The notes: generated from the letters alone by a model not told the origin. A stretch of DNA of 64,000 nt from Zygnema cylindricum (GCA_037447655.1 JBBHKE010000696.1:124001-188000); one strand, 5' to 3'; counted from the stretch's first letter, positions 12,773-24,049 are shown. Numbers and translations are program-made.

Positions 12773-13170
12773 GGGTACGACCCCATGTTGCTAAGTTCAG
12801 GTTTTTTTCTGTCATTTGCCTTTCAAACTTAGCGCCGTACTGCCTTAGTTGCGACTGTACAAAGAAATAAGAAATTTGTAGAGTACAATTTGCGTCATTC
12901 TCGAACTTAGGATGTACAAATTTTTTTCATTTTGTGTTTTTTCGTCCCACTGTCTTGTCATCTTCAAACATATCATAACCCACATCGACAATGTATTTTA
13001 AATAAAGTAAAATCGTTTGCACAAATAGGAAAACATATTCCCACGTGTGAAAAGTTTTTAAAAGTTTTTGACGATTTAAAAAAGTACAGGGATTTTCGTT
13101 TTTGTCCGCATGCACTTTGTACTGTTTTTTTTTTAAAGGGTCTCGATGGTGCAGTGTCATTTCACGAAAA
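12773..13170 (-). repeat. Dispersed repeat, right copy of an inverted pair
   Basis: Reverse-complement partner of 3006-3412. The pair brackets copia-1 and the hAT relic. The hAT relic being inside might suggest the two are ends of one large element, but no terminal motif or target duplication was found. Confidence 0.7.
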
Positions 13171-15024
13171 GATAAGATGAAAAATCTGCGAAGTCATGGC
13201 GGCCGGATAGGAGAGGTTTATGCAAAGGCATATCATACAGCCACGGCTGCAAGGCTGTATGTCTACGATGTCGCGCAATGACATGTGACATGCCAAATCG
13301 TTTCAAAAAGTACGATGTGTCTTGCGATGCTTCAAAAAGTTTCGAAAAACACGGTGTCGCAAGACAGATTGTAGACGTTGACAGCCGTCACGGGCATTGT
13401 CGACGTTTACAATCGTCACAAAGTTGAGTAACAATTTCGAATTAACACAAAGAGACATTTGAAATCTGGGTCCGCCGGATCCGCGCTAAAAAACAAAGTA
13501 AGTTTGCTAAGCTACAAGTACATGGGGTCGTACCCTTACTCTACAACTCTTTGTTTTAAGGATCAATAAGAAACCTTCTTTCGTATTCTCCATAGATGTC
13601 TCATTCGTACGGATTTTGACATTTTGACAAAATTTTGTTATTTTTAAAAGATTTTGAACCTTTTGTAAAATGTGTAAATGTACAGATATTATGTACGGAA
13701 ATATTCATATAAACTAACAAAGGGTTGAACGTACACCGTAAATCGCTATTAGAGTTTAACACTATTTTGGATTCAAGGGCCTAACGCCAACAAAAAGTCG
13801 AAAACTAACGCTAATTTATACACATACTTCTTTATGGGTTGGAACCAAATCTGACTACGCTTTTCTGTAACGACGCACTGAATTTCCCGTGTTGACGTCA
13901 TTACCTGACACTTATTTTGTACGAATGCACAAAATAATGAGTTGTTTTAATACGAACTGACAAAATTCATACATTGCAGTTTTTTAAAGCAGTCGAAACT
14001 AGAGTAGCTAACGTTAATTAAACAGAATGCATATTAACGTCGAACAAAAATAAGTTTGATTAAGTTGTAGTGGTATTTTTTATTAGATGTTTATATATTT
14101 TTTATTTTAATATAAGTCAAAGTAGGTCAACGCATTTTATAAAGTTTTGAATTTTGTTTCATGCGCATATTCGTTATTTTTTCGGCGTTTCATGCGTGCG
14201 TTTTATGCGTATGGGACATCTATGGTATTCTCCTTCCATAAATTATTTCTTCACCCACTCACCTAGTTGACTTTTCTTTCTATGACTTTCATTCTTTCAT
14301 TTTCACATTTCTTATTACTTTGACTCCATTCAACCCTTTTTAATGTGTTTGAGTCCTCCGTTTCTTGTCTAAGAGGAAATTGACGAAAATAGTTTGCCCT
14401 CTCCAGACTACACGTGTCCTCTTGCCATTTCCATTCATTGACTTTCTTTAGTGAACCTTATTAGACTGTTCTAATTCTTTACTAAATTTATTTTTCTTTT
14501 AGAAAAGTTGCTTTCACTTTGTTCCCAAAACGTATAAGCATTCAACTTCAACTCAAGGGACCGTGCGACGACTGTCTTACTCTTTAAGGAAGATCTCTTT
14601 ATGGACTGGCCTCATCAACCTTATTTTAAATATCACCGTTTTTATTCGTACCCTAATCAACCAAATAGTTAAAGCCGAAAACATTCCACTCGGACGTCTT
14701 TTTCCGAATGCCCTCCTCGCATTAGGATTTTTTGGCGTTGTGACGTCACACATTAGTGATGAGACAAAAAAACACGCTAATGAACTATTAGAGGGACAAT
14801 TAACCATCAGTCAACAATAATTGATATCTAAGGCACTTGAAGGGACAAGAACGGACCCAACGACTATAAAAACTGTGACGTCAATTGAAACAAATCTCCC
14901 ACACGTTTCAGCGAATCAGAGGGACCACAACGCTAGGTTTTCATTTTGGCGACCGTGTGGTCTGGAATCTTGGGATGAGGAGTTAATGCCACGTGGGCAA
15001 AATGAGTTTTCCGGAGAGGAAAAC
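13171..15024. other. AT-rich intergenic DNA, no gene recognised
   Basis: A half MITE end (TACACCGTAAATCGCTATTAG) is at about 13732. A plus-strand open stretch at 14563-14820 (MRRLSYSLRK..., C-terminal KKHANELLEG) has some hydrophobic content but no family I recognise, and I do not call it a gene. Confidence 0.4.
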
Positions 15025-15205
15025 AAAATTGAAATTGAAATTGTTCGTACTTTTGTTCGATTTGAGTATATTTATGGCCCCGAAGACAAGATTAATCCGA
15101 TAAGGTTTAAAATTAGGACAACAAAACTGAAATTGAAATTGTTCATACTTCTGTTTGATTTGAGTATATTTATGGCCCCAGAGACAAGATTAATCCTAAA
15201 AGGTT
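15025..15205. repeat. Tandem duplication, unit about 90 bp
   Basis: Two direct copies (about 15025-15113 and 15118-15205) share TTTGAGTATATTTATGGCCC and AGACAAGATTAATCC. The copies are about 85-90% alike by eye. Confidence 0.75.
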
Positions 15206-15698
15206 AGAAATTAGTCTTGGCCGTTCTAACACAACGTGACATTATTCTACTATTAGTTGTAAAATAATAACCATCCTATAAGGGTTTTAGGGTTTTCCTT
15301 AGGCAGTTCTTTAGCTATGTTAAAGTATTGGTTAGGCGTTTTTTGTTATAGGTACACTTTTCTATCGTGAATCACATGTTATTTTCAATGTTGGTTAGAC
15401 CTTGTTTATATGCTAAATTTTGTGCACTATTTTTCCTTTTGGTTTGGTTTGAACCACATTCCATTTTTCAATTTTATTTTTGCATTTTTTTTTGTGTTTA
15501 CATGTCCTCAAATGGTTTACCATCGTACTTTTTCAACAAGTGGTACTTATATACATTTTTTTCAATGTTTCCTACCTTAAAGTCGTAGTTATCTATACTA
15601 AAAAAAGGTATTGTTGTCGTTATTTTCTACTTTAAACACGACTGAATGCATAGCATTAGGGATGATTTATCCCAAGATACATGCGTTGTAAAAAATAA
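15206..15698. other. AT-rich intergenic DNA, no gene seen
   Basis: Only short, compositionally biased open frames. It precedes the presumed left edge of the copia-2b LTR. Confidence 0.4.
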
Positions 15699-16419
15699 TG
15701 TTTTCTTTGGATATTTTATAATATTAGACTGTGACATAAAAAGCAGAAAAGAAGCAAAGGCAGTCTGCCTCTAACTCCTCTCTCCAACCCTCACACTTAC
15801 CCTAGTCATAAAAGGCTAGAGAGGGAGCTAGAGCCATGGAAGGCTAGAGAGGGAGCTAGAGCCATGGCTGCCTAAGCTATCTAGAGAGACAGGCAACAAA
15901 ATCTTGCTAGATTTATCAAAAGGTTTGACGGACCTAGGATTTGATCTTGGTACCTGCCGTCCGTCAAATTAGCCGTTAGCTTTGTCCTAAAGTTTAAGAC
16001 TAGTGCTGAAATATATAGGGTATGATTATTACTTAAACATAAACAGGTTGAGAAATTCATTTAACGGAATGAACGAATTCATAGCACATAGAAGCGGTTA
16101 TCTATAGTACCGATTAGGGTGCCGCACGAAACAAATATATCGCTCATTTGTTCCAACAGCTAGAATTGAAAGCCGATTTTGACCAGACGGCCACGATAGG
16201 AGCCGATATAACAAACTGGGCGTTTTGGCGGTTTTTGGTCACCGCCGCACCAAAAGACACGTGGCGACATCTCATTTGCTTGCGACATTTTCGAGGAATT
16301 TTAGAACGAGTCTGGATTTGGCACGCGTCAACTCTTTGGCCATGCCGTAAAATGGACGTATAGAAAGTACTCCGGCATTAGTACCATTCTGTACAATACA
16401 GTGATTGGATTGGTGCTGT

Positions 16420-17555
16420 TGAAATTCTATGGGCTCCATTACCACACAGAATTCACAGATCAAAAGAAGCTAATCTAGATAGTGCCGACTCCAAGTTTAT
16501 ATAAACCCAAATGATTGACCCCTTGACAATCAAAACCCCATTACAGCTTCACCCCTGTGAAATAAGACTTTCTGTGTGCTCAGTTCCACCACAGAATGCA
16601 AAGTTAGAGTATGAGATTTGGACACATTCACCCACTTTGACTTTCCCTTAGAAATGCAGCCACCCTGGCAGGCAAACACTTTGACCAACTACACTCCTAT
16701 GTAGCCTGGACTCCCCTGAGTTTGCAGCAAAAAGAATCACTGAATTTGGTCAACCGAGTTAATAGATATGGCTGGCCAAAGTTTGCCTTTTATACAAGAT
16801 GCTCTCTGGGAGAGGCGGCTACCTACCCAAAATATTCCCTCTCTAAAACCCCTTCTACTGAAGTACGCCGCCAATCACAAGACTGTTACGTACAGAGAAG
16901 TACAGGCGCCGGTGTACTTTCTGTACGGCAGATGTATGACAGGCCATACAGGTGACATCTGTCACATTCGATCTTGTTGTCTTGCACTCCGGAAATTCCG
17001 CAACCACGTACGATGTCGCCACGTGTCATCCGGAGTGGCGGCGCCCGAAAACGCCAAGGCGGCCTTTCCGGAATCCCGGCTTGCACCACGACCGTCAATT
17101 TCACATCGCCTTTCTATCCGGACCGTCGAAACAAATGTCTGTAACATTTGTTTCGTGCGGCATTAAAGGTACAGCGGGTTCTATGCCAAAGATTCCGTCC
17201 TAGTAGTTAAATGGAATCTTTGCCCTGTATATATACAAATACCTATCGTACCCTATATGTCCTAGCACTGATCCTAGTCTACAAGATAAAGTTGTCACCT
17301 ACCGGCTAATCTAACAAACGTTAGGTACCAGGATCATATCTCGGAGCCGGCAGTCTTTTTGGTACAGACTAAGTAGTACCCTATTTTCTGTCATCTTAGA
17401 CAGCATAGGCAGCCATGGTTCTAGCTCTCTCTCCAGTCTTCAGAGACTACAACAAGTATGGGGACTGGAGAGTGGAGCGAGAAGCACTCTGCCTTTGCTT
17501 TATTTCTTCCGTTTATTTTTCCTATTCAGATCTAGAAAATACATAACTTTCAACA
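16420..17555 (-). mobile_element. Solo LTR inserted in the copia-2b LTR
   Basis: A 1136-bp LTR in minus orientation reads TGTTGAAAGTTATG...AGAATTTCA in its own direction. Pentamers GCTGT (16415-16419) and GCTAT (17556-17560) flank it, a near-perfect target duplication. The host LTR resumes exactly after it: GATTGGTGCT then ATACT.TAGTAG. Its 3' end ATGGAGCCCATAGAATTTCA parallels that of copia-3. No internal region remains, so it arose by LTR-LTR recombination after insertion (inference). Confidence 0.8.
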
Positions 17556-17852
17556 GCTATACTCTAGTAGTAGAGGGGTTAGAGAGGGGTTTAGGAATTA
17601 GTAAAATCTTAGGTAGGTAGCCTCTCTTTCAGAGTGCTTCTTTACAAAAGGTCAACGTTGACCTTTCATAACTTACTGCTCAGGGGAGCAAATTTAGCCA
17701 TTCTTTTTGCTATCTACTCAGAGAGTCTTGTCTTCACAGGGGTGAAGATGGTTAGAGTTTTTTTCTGGCAAGGTGGCAGTTATCCAATTTGAAACTACAA
17801 GGTGTCAAGGTTATCATAGGGACTTCCTGTGAGCTGCCTACTCTGCTGACCT

Positions 17853-18653
17853 ATGGAGGTCTCAAAGTTGCAGGTTATGGGCCCACCCTCTAAGGTGCCC
17901 ATCTTTAATTGAACTGGCTTTATATACTGGGAGAGTATGATGACATAAGCTCTATGTGAGAAAAGGTTTTGGGGAATAATGAGTGGACAAGTGAGGCGCC
18001 CATTCGATCTAGGCATCTCTCCAGGGTTTGGAGGAAGCAGATTCACCAGAGATGCAGATCCATCTATAACGTAAGAGACAAAGGAAGGGGAGATGGTGGA
18101 CAAAATAAAAAAGAAGGAGACGATCACACCCATAGCAACAAGTTTAGCATTCATGTCGCCTATTCCGAGGAACGAGGAGAATAATATTGATACATAGGAC
18201 TATAACAATATGGCGGCAAAGGACTTCATCCTCCGCCGTCTTACTCAAAGACTTGCATCTCCTCATTCGCAAGTAGAAATATCATCCAGTATATGGGTGG
18301 CTCTCATAGAGATGTACCGAAGTGGTACGATTCAGCAACAACAATTGGCTGATCAAAAAGTAGATCATATGCATACAAATGGGGGAAGATGCTCGATTTT
18401 TCTAACCAGCTCGCAACACTTTTCATGGAGCTAGAGAGTTGTGGACAGGTTAAAAATGAAAAGATGAAGGTCATTTGCTTGCTTATGAATTTACTTGATG
18501 ATTATGAGAATATAGTCAACCGTGTACAGGACTTGCCGGAATCCAGGTGGATATGGAACTTTGTGGTAGGGATGATTCTCGTTCGAGAGAATACGATAGA
18601 GATCCGGAGGGGGAAGAAAGAGCGGGCAAGCCTTGCCAGCCGCAACTGATTGG
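17853..18653 (+). pseudogene. gag fragment of copia-2b
   Basis: The gag start ATG (17853) lies 20 nt inside the LTR, as in copia-2 and copia-3. The reading frame then matches copia-3 gag in pieces: MAAKDFILRRLTQ (18210), WVALIEMYRSGTIQQQQLA, LFMELES and VRENTIEIRRG (to about 18640). An early TGA replaces the Gly of the FNGxG motif, and frame changes follow. Coding similarity ends at about 18653, at the inverted junction. Confidence 0.8.
17873..17887 (+). promoter_or_regulatory. Primer-binding site of copia-2b
   Basis: GGTTATGGGCCCACC directly follows the LTR end (…AAAGTTGCA). It is identical to the site in copia-3 and complementary to the initiator tRNA-Met anticodon-arm region. Confidence 0.8.
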
Positions 18654-20622
18654 ATAGATCCCTAGTCCCTATGAGATATCTAAGGACTCTCTTAGCTGCC
18701 TCCCAATCTTTCTTAGTTGGAGCATTCAGACTCCTACTTAGTACTCCTACAGCTGCGACTATGTCCGAACGGGTACAATTCATGAAATATATTAGGCTGC
18801 CCACTACTTGTCTATAAGGGATGGTCTGCATAAATCTTTTCTCTTCCGGGCCTACCTCATCATCTAAGATTATAACTCCCTCTTCCTCACTCCCCTCACT
18901 TCCCTTTTTTAATTCCATATGAGTGGTACAACTATTAGCCTTGTCCATTTGGAATTTTTCTAACATGTTTCCAATGGCCTCATTTTGAGTTAATCTTATT
19001 ATCTTTCTATCTCTGTCTCTCACTACCTGAATTCCCAAAATATACCTTGCTTCTCCCATATCCTTCATCTCAAATCTTCCTTTTAAATCATTTTTCAACT
19101 TATTTATTTTATCCATATATTTACTTAAAACAAACAAATCATCGACATAAATTGCAATAAAAATAATTCCTTCCTCATCTTCAAACAAATAAATTCAGTG
19201 ATCTGAGGTGATCCGAATATATCCCAAACCTGTAAAAAACTCATCGAGCTTCTTGTTCCATTGGCGGGGCGCCTGTTTCAGCCCATACAAATATTTGATC
19301 AATCGGCATACCTTGCTTTCCTCCCCTTGCTCCACAAATCCTTCGGCTGTCGCATAAAAAATTCCTCTTCCAACTCTCCATGTAGGAAGGTCGTCTTGAT
19401 GTCCATCTGATGCAATTCCATGTCTTCTGTTGCCGCCATACTGAGAAGTATCCGAACCGAGAAAACCTGACGACCGGAGCAAAAGTCTCCTCGTAGTCAA
19501 TTCCCTCTTTCTGGGTAAATCTCTTTGCCACTAACCGAGCCTTGTAGCGCTCAATGGTGTTATCCGGGTTGAGATTCAGCTTAAATACCCACTTACACCC
19601 AATTAACTTCGTGTCAGGAGGACAATCCACCATCTCCCATGTAACGGCCGCCATAACTGAGGCCATCTCCTCATTAATGGCTGTCTTCCACCGATTTCTT
19701 TCAAGACAAGACATTGCCTCATTATAAGTTTGAGGTTCATCGGGGTGAGATAGTTTGGTTACCTTATTGTTAACTTGTCTTTCTTGCAGTCTTTTGCTGC
19801 TTCTTCTTCCTCCCTCAAACTCGGTTGCCGGAATAGATGGCTCTCTTGGATTCTTCCGAACTGTTTCTACTTCTCCCCTATCTCTTGATTCCGGGTCGAT
19901 TTCCACCACGTCTTCCGCTTTGGTTGGAGTTAATACTAGGGGTTCCACATTTGGGTCCTTCTCGATCTGATCCGTACCTGCAAGATCATCATCTTCTTGA
20001 AATCCCAGATAGTTAAGAAGCTCAAAGTCATCAGAATTTTCTGACTCAAATCTGATTTTGACTGTCTTTGTATGCTTAAAGGGATCGATATATTTTTCTT
20101 CATTCATAACCACTAGATGCTTCACTAGGATAATATCCTCTCTTTTGAGATCATAGACTGTATATCCTTTTACATCTTCATCATATCCTAGTAGATATCT
20201 TGGTATTCCTTTTGGGCCTAACTTCCAGTTTGACCGATCGTTGTCTAAACTGAACACTTGACTATCGAAAACCTTTAAGTGTGAAACATCTGGTTTTCGG
20301 CCTGTCCATCTCTCATAGGGTGTTTGGCCTTTTACTGCTGAAGTAAGAACTTTATTCTTAAGATAATTTACACAGTTTATTGCTTCGGCCTAAAACTTCT
20401 TTCCTATCTTCTTATCTGACAGCATACTCCTAGCACTATCACTCAGTGTTTTATTTAATCTTTCAGCTACACCATTCTGCTCAGGATTTTTAGGAACTGT
20501 CTTTTGGTGTTGCACTCCATCTTCTCTCAAAAAATCCTCAAATTGGTTAGAGGTATACTCTCCACTATTGTCACTCCTTACTCTCTTGATTAAGGTTTCA
20601 TGGAGTTTTTCACTCCATGCTT

Positions 20623-20851
20623 TGTTAGATTTCCTAGAAATCCGGGATTCCGCATGTCCCACTCTTGGGAAAATTAAGTCGGCCAGGGTTCGAACCTGGG
20701 ACCTTTCACTTCAGCTGCGAATGCACTACCACTGTGCCACCAGCTTGATGTTGAGACTGGCAGGTCAGTACCCATTTCTTACGGGCGGCTCGAGTATGGA
20801 TATTTCCATATTCTACCCCGTATTGGACTGGCTTCATGTGCCAATCCAACA
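20623..20851 (-). repeat. 3' LTR of the TRIM
   Basis: 229 bp with TG...CA ends. It differs from the other copy at roughly 14 positions and contains the tRNA-like block at 20676-20746. Confidence 0.88.
20676..20746 (-). other. tRNA-like cloverleaf in TRIM 3' LTR
   Basis: Minus-strand 71-nt block with an A box (TGGCACAGTGG) and a perfect B box (GGTTCGAACCC). The T-arm is CCAGG-TTCGAAC-CCTGG, the anticodon-position stem is TTCGC/GTGAA and the D-arm is GCAC/GTGC. The acceptor stem AAGCTGG/CCGACTT has one mismatch. It is probably tRNA-derived; aminoacylation or processing is not implied. Confidence 0.75.
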
Positions 20852-20895
20852 CCACCCCTCACGCGAAAGCCGGTCAAACCATCCGCAATCCCGCT

Positions 20896-20908
20896 GGCCC
20901 CGATACCA
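20896..20908 (-). promoter_or_regulatory. Primer-binding site of the TRIM
   Basis: TGGTATCGGGGCC starts right after the 5' LTR in element orientation. It matches a conventional 3'-end primer site for initiator tRNA-Met at 11 of 13 positions. This differs from the internal-tRNA site of the surrounding copia family, so the TRIM does not derive from it by simple deletion. Confidence 0.75.
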
Positions 20909-21137
20909 TGTTAGATTTCCTAGAAATCCGGGATTCGGCATGTCCCACACTTGGGAAAATTGAGCCGGCCATGGTTTAAACCTGGGACCTTTCACTTCAG
21001 CTGCGAACGCACTACCACTGTGCCACCAGCTCGATGTTGAGACTGGCGGGTCCGTACCCATTTTTTACGGGCGGCTCGAGTATGGATATTTCCATATTCT
21101 ACCCCGTATTGGACCGGCTTCATGTGCCAATCCAACA
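20909..21137 (-). repeat. 5' LTR of the TRIM
   Basis: 229 bp, TG...CA ends, contains the better preserved tRNA-like acceptor stem at 20962-21032. Confidence 0.88.
20962..21032 (-). other. tRNA-like cloverleaf in TRIM 5' LTR
   Basis: All four stems can be drawn. The acceptor GAGCTGG pairs with CCGGCTC (7 bp, one G-T), the D-arm GCAC with GTGC around AGTGGTA, and the anticodon-position stem TTCGC with GTGAA around the 7-nt loop AGCTGAA. The T-arm CCAGG/CATGG encloses a TTTAAAC loop. The A box is intact; the B box here carries two substitutions relative to the other copy. Base 33 of the loop is G rather than T, so it is unlikely to be a working tRNA. Confidence 0.75.
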
Positions 21138-22997
21138 TGCTTTATATTGTTTAAAACATTTCTGAGCCTTTGACTTATTTTTCAAAAATACACCGTGGAA
21201 TACCGAGACCAATCATCGGTGATAGTCATCATAAATCTCTTCCCCCCGGGTGATGGCACTCTGGCCGACCCCCAAATATCTCTGTGTACTAAATCTAGAA
21301 TCTTTTCTCCCTTATAGGTGGCAGTTTTTGGAAAGGGTAACATGTGTGCTTTACCTTGAGCACATCCACTACAATCACTTAGATTCTCACTTTCACCAGA
21401 CTGAATCCCTTTCACTACTCCCATTATTTTCATCTCTCTTAACTTATCTAGATTCACATGCCCAAGCCTCTTATGCCACGACATTACATCATGAACACCA
21501 GCATAATAAAGTTTCTTCTTTACATTGCTTAAAATCAGCCTAAACATCCCTTGGCTACCTTTTTCAGCAGTGAAATAAACTTCCTCCTCAAAACTAGCAG
21601 TAAAGACTCATTTTCTAGTGCTAGTATCGAAACCCTTATCATCTAATACAGACGTAGAGATGAGGTTTTTGTTCAGCTCCAGAATAAACAATACATCGGA
21701 GAATGTAACTATCGATGTCTTTCCTTCTAATAACACTTTTAGATCTACCGATCCTACAAGAGTAGTAGTGACTATCCTCCCATCCCTGTACTCTACCTCT
21801 ACGGTGGGAATCTTTCTTATCTTAGTGAAAAGGTGTTTATCATTACGCATGTGCATAGATGCACCTGAATCTACAATCCAGCCAGCTTCACCTTTCAATC
21901 TACTGAAAGCACATTTTTGCTTTCGTGGAATTTCGACCTCGTTTTTCGCTTCCAACTCCTCATCCAATAGGAGTTTATCGTCCTCGTCCTCGGATTCCGC
22001 CTCATGTACCTGTGTCACAAGGGCATTTTTCTTTCCTCTCGGGGGTCCACCGGTCTGCCCCTCCCTTTACCGCAGCTCGGTTAACTTTGTGCACTCAGCC
22101 ATATAGTGCCCTAGTTTCTTACAAAAATGGCACAAACCTTTAGGAGTCCTTGGTCCGAACTCCTCGGTCTGATTTTTCTGCCCCTCCCCTCGAAAATTTC
22201 CGACCGGTTTCTTGTAATCATTGTTCCTCCAATCGGTCCCAGTTGCCAAGGCTTACCCACTCTTTCCTCCCCTTCGGATCTCAATCGTATTCTCTCGAAC
22301 GAGAATCATCCCTACCACTGAATTCCAAATCCTCCTTCAGTCCGGTAAGTCCTGCACACGGTTGACTATGTTCTCGAACTCATCTGGTAACTTCATGAGC
22401 AAACATTTAACCTTCATCTTTTCAGTTTCGACCTGTCCAGCACTCTTTAGCTCCATGAAAAGTGTTGCAAGCTCATTGCAAAATTCCAACATCTTTCCCC
22501 CCTTGTATACATATGCGTCTATTTTCTGATCAGCCAACTGCTGTTGCTGGATCGTACCACTACGGTACATCTCTATGAGAGCCACCCAAAGATCGGATGC
22601 CCTCTCTACCTGTAAATGAGGAGATGCAAGCCCTTGAGTAAGATGACGGAGGATGAAGTGTTTAGCCGCCATATTGTTGTAGTCCCAGGTATCGATATCA
22701 TTCTCCTCCTTCCTCGGAATATGCGACATGAATGCCGAACCGGTTGCTATTGGTGTGATCGTCTCCTTCTCCTTTCCTTTTTTTTCCACCACCTCCCCTT
22801 CCTTTGTCTCCTCTGTTGAAGATGGATCTGCATCTCTGGTGAATTAGATTCCTCCTAACCCTGGATCGATCCCAAGACTTGATAGACGCCTCACCCGTCC
22901 ACTCACTATTTCCCGAAAGCTTTTCTCAAATAGAGCTCCTGTCATCATACTTTCCCAGTATATAAAGCCAGCTCCATTGAAGATGGGCACCCTAGAG

Positions 22998-23012
22998 GGT
23001 GGGCCCATAATC
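22998..23012 (-). promoter_or_regulatory. Primer-binding site of copia-2
   Basis: GATTATGGGCCCACC follows the LTR end (…GAGTTACA). It has one mismatch to the site shared by copia-2b and copia-3. Confidence 0.75.
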
Positions 23013-24046
23013 TGTAACTCTGAGACCTCCATAGGTCCTCAGATTAGGCAGCTCACATGAAGCCTCTAAGATAACCCTGACCCGTTTGTGTTTCAACAAG
23101 AATAACTGCCACCCTGACAGACAAAAACTTTGACCACCTTCAACCCTGTAAAAGGAAGACTCCCCTGAGTCTATAGCAAAAAGAATCTTTGAATTTGCTC
23201 CCCTGAGCAGTAAGTTATGAAGGGTCAAAGTTGACCTTTTGTATAGAAGCTCTCTAGGAGAGAGGGTCCAATCTATCAAATTTTTCTAAGTCCTATCTCT
23301 CTCTAAAACTCTATCTACTGAAGTACGGCACCAATCATAATAGTGTATCGTACATAAAGGTACAGGTGCCTGAGTACTTTTTGTACGGCAATTGTACGAC
23401 ATGGCCAACAAGGCGACACATGTCATTTTTGGATTCGTTTCTGGAATCCCTGGAGATGCCGTAATCCAATAAGATTGTGCCACGTGGCGATTGATGTGAC
23501 TTCGACCGCAAACCGCCAAAAACCGATTTCGTGATCTCGGAATGCTTCGTGGCCGTCCGATTAAGCCGGATTACAATCGTAGTAGTCATAAATACTTGCG
23601 CACTATTTGTTTCGCCTTCGAAACAAAATGCGCGGTATCTGTTTCGGATGTTCTGTACGCCGTACATTACAAATTGTATCTACGTCTAAATATCTCGTTG
23701 AATGAAATAGCCTACGTGTTAACATTTAAATAACTATCAAACCCTATATCATATATCTCTCGTTTAGACAAGTTGGCTAAGGCTACCGGCAACCTTGACG
23801 GACGGCATGTACCAGGTTCAAATCCTGGGTCCGCCAAGTTTATTTTGGTTAAATCTACCAACCTAATATCTGTCCCCGTCGGGAAAACATAGGCGGCCAG
23901 GGCTCTATCTCCCTATCCAACTTTCAGTGACTGCGAATAATGTGGGAGCTGGAGAGAGGAGTTAGAGGCAGACTGCCTTTGCTTTTTGTGCATTTTACAA
24001 AACCTAGAAAATACTAAAATAACCTTTTATTTCTACATAAGCGACA
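23013..24046 (-). repeat. 5' LTR of copia-2
   Basis: In element orientation it runs from TGTCGCTTATG (24046) to AGAGTTACA (23013), 1034 bp, the same length as other family LTRs. The outer end is inferred from this length and the TG dinucleotide. It directly abuts LINE-derived sequence. A hairpin with a T-arm-like core lies at 23794-23838. Confidence 0.75.
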
Positions 24047-24049
24047 CCT

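Larger units (their letters stand above)
15699..18654 (+). mobile_element. Ty1/copia fragment copia-2b: 5' LTR plus gag only
   Basis: A plus-strand 5' LTR (15699-17872 including an inserted solo LTR), primer-binding site and gag are present. The element then stops at about 18654 and continues in inverted orientation as copia-2. Removing the solo LTR and its 5-bp duplication leaves 1033 bp, the same LTR length as in copia-3, which supports the chosen left end TGTTTTC. The LTR contains a 29-bp-scale tandem duplication GGCTAGAGAGGGAGCTAGAG at 15809-15866. No 3' half of this element is in the window. Confidence 0.75.
20623..21137 (-). mobile_element. TRIM (miniature LTR retrotransposon) with tRNA-like LTRs
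   Basis: Two direct 229-bp terminal repeats (20623-20851 and 20909-21137), about 94% alike, flank a 57-bp internal region. The repeats end in inverted TGTTGGATT...AATCTAACA (minus strand). In element orientation the internal region opens with TGGTATCGGGGCC, a near match (11 of 13) to the complement of the initiator tRNA-Met 3' end, and closes with GAGGGGTGG, a polypurine tract. A perfect 5-bp duplication TGCTT flanks it (20618-20622 and 21138-21142). It has no coding capacity, so it must move with help of another element's enzymes. It interrupts the copia-2 integrase region. Confidence 0.9.
18655..23032 (-). pseudogene. gag-pol of copia-2, inactivated
   Basis: Order: gag start ELQIMGPPSRVP (23032), zinc knuckle CHFCKKLGHYMAEC, protease VDSGASMHM, integrase zinc region, HRDIWG, SDNSGEYT, PEQNGVAE, RT core KWVFKLNLNPDNT and YVDDLFVL. 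Lesions include stops at 22844, 22337, 22067 and 21608 (the last replaces a Gly codon), a 1-nt loss near 21182, a TAG for Trp at 20390, frame changes near 19241-19500, the TRIM insertion (20623-21137) and loss of everything after about 18655. Most stops are single-base changes in an otherwise continuous frame, showing decay after insertion. Confidence 0.88.
18655..24046 (-). mobile_element. Ty1/copia LTR retrotransposon copia-2 (decayed, 3' truncated)
   Basis: A minus-strand element with 5' LTR 23013-24046, primer-binding site, gag, protease, integrase and reverse transcriptase. Its RNase H end and 3' LTR are missing: the sequence breaks at about 18655 in the region after RYLIGTRD and joins an inverted gag fragment. 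A TRIM is inserted in the integrase region. The LTR differs clearly from that of copia-2b, so the two fragments were separate insertions of one family, joined later (inference). Confidence 0.85.

Noticed and set aside
23770-23840. Possible tRNA gene (A-box-like GGCTAAGG, T-arm CCAGGTTCAAATCCTGG)
   Set aside because: The acceptor and anticodon arms cannot be formed, and the same site in related LTRs keeps only a hairpin. It is treated as an LTR structural element.
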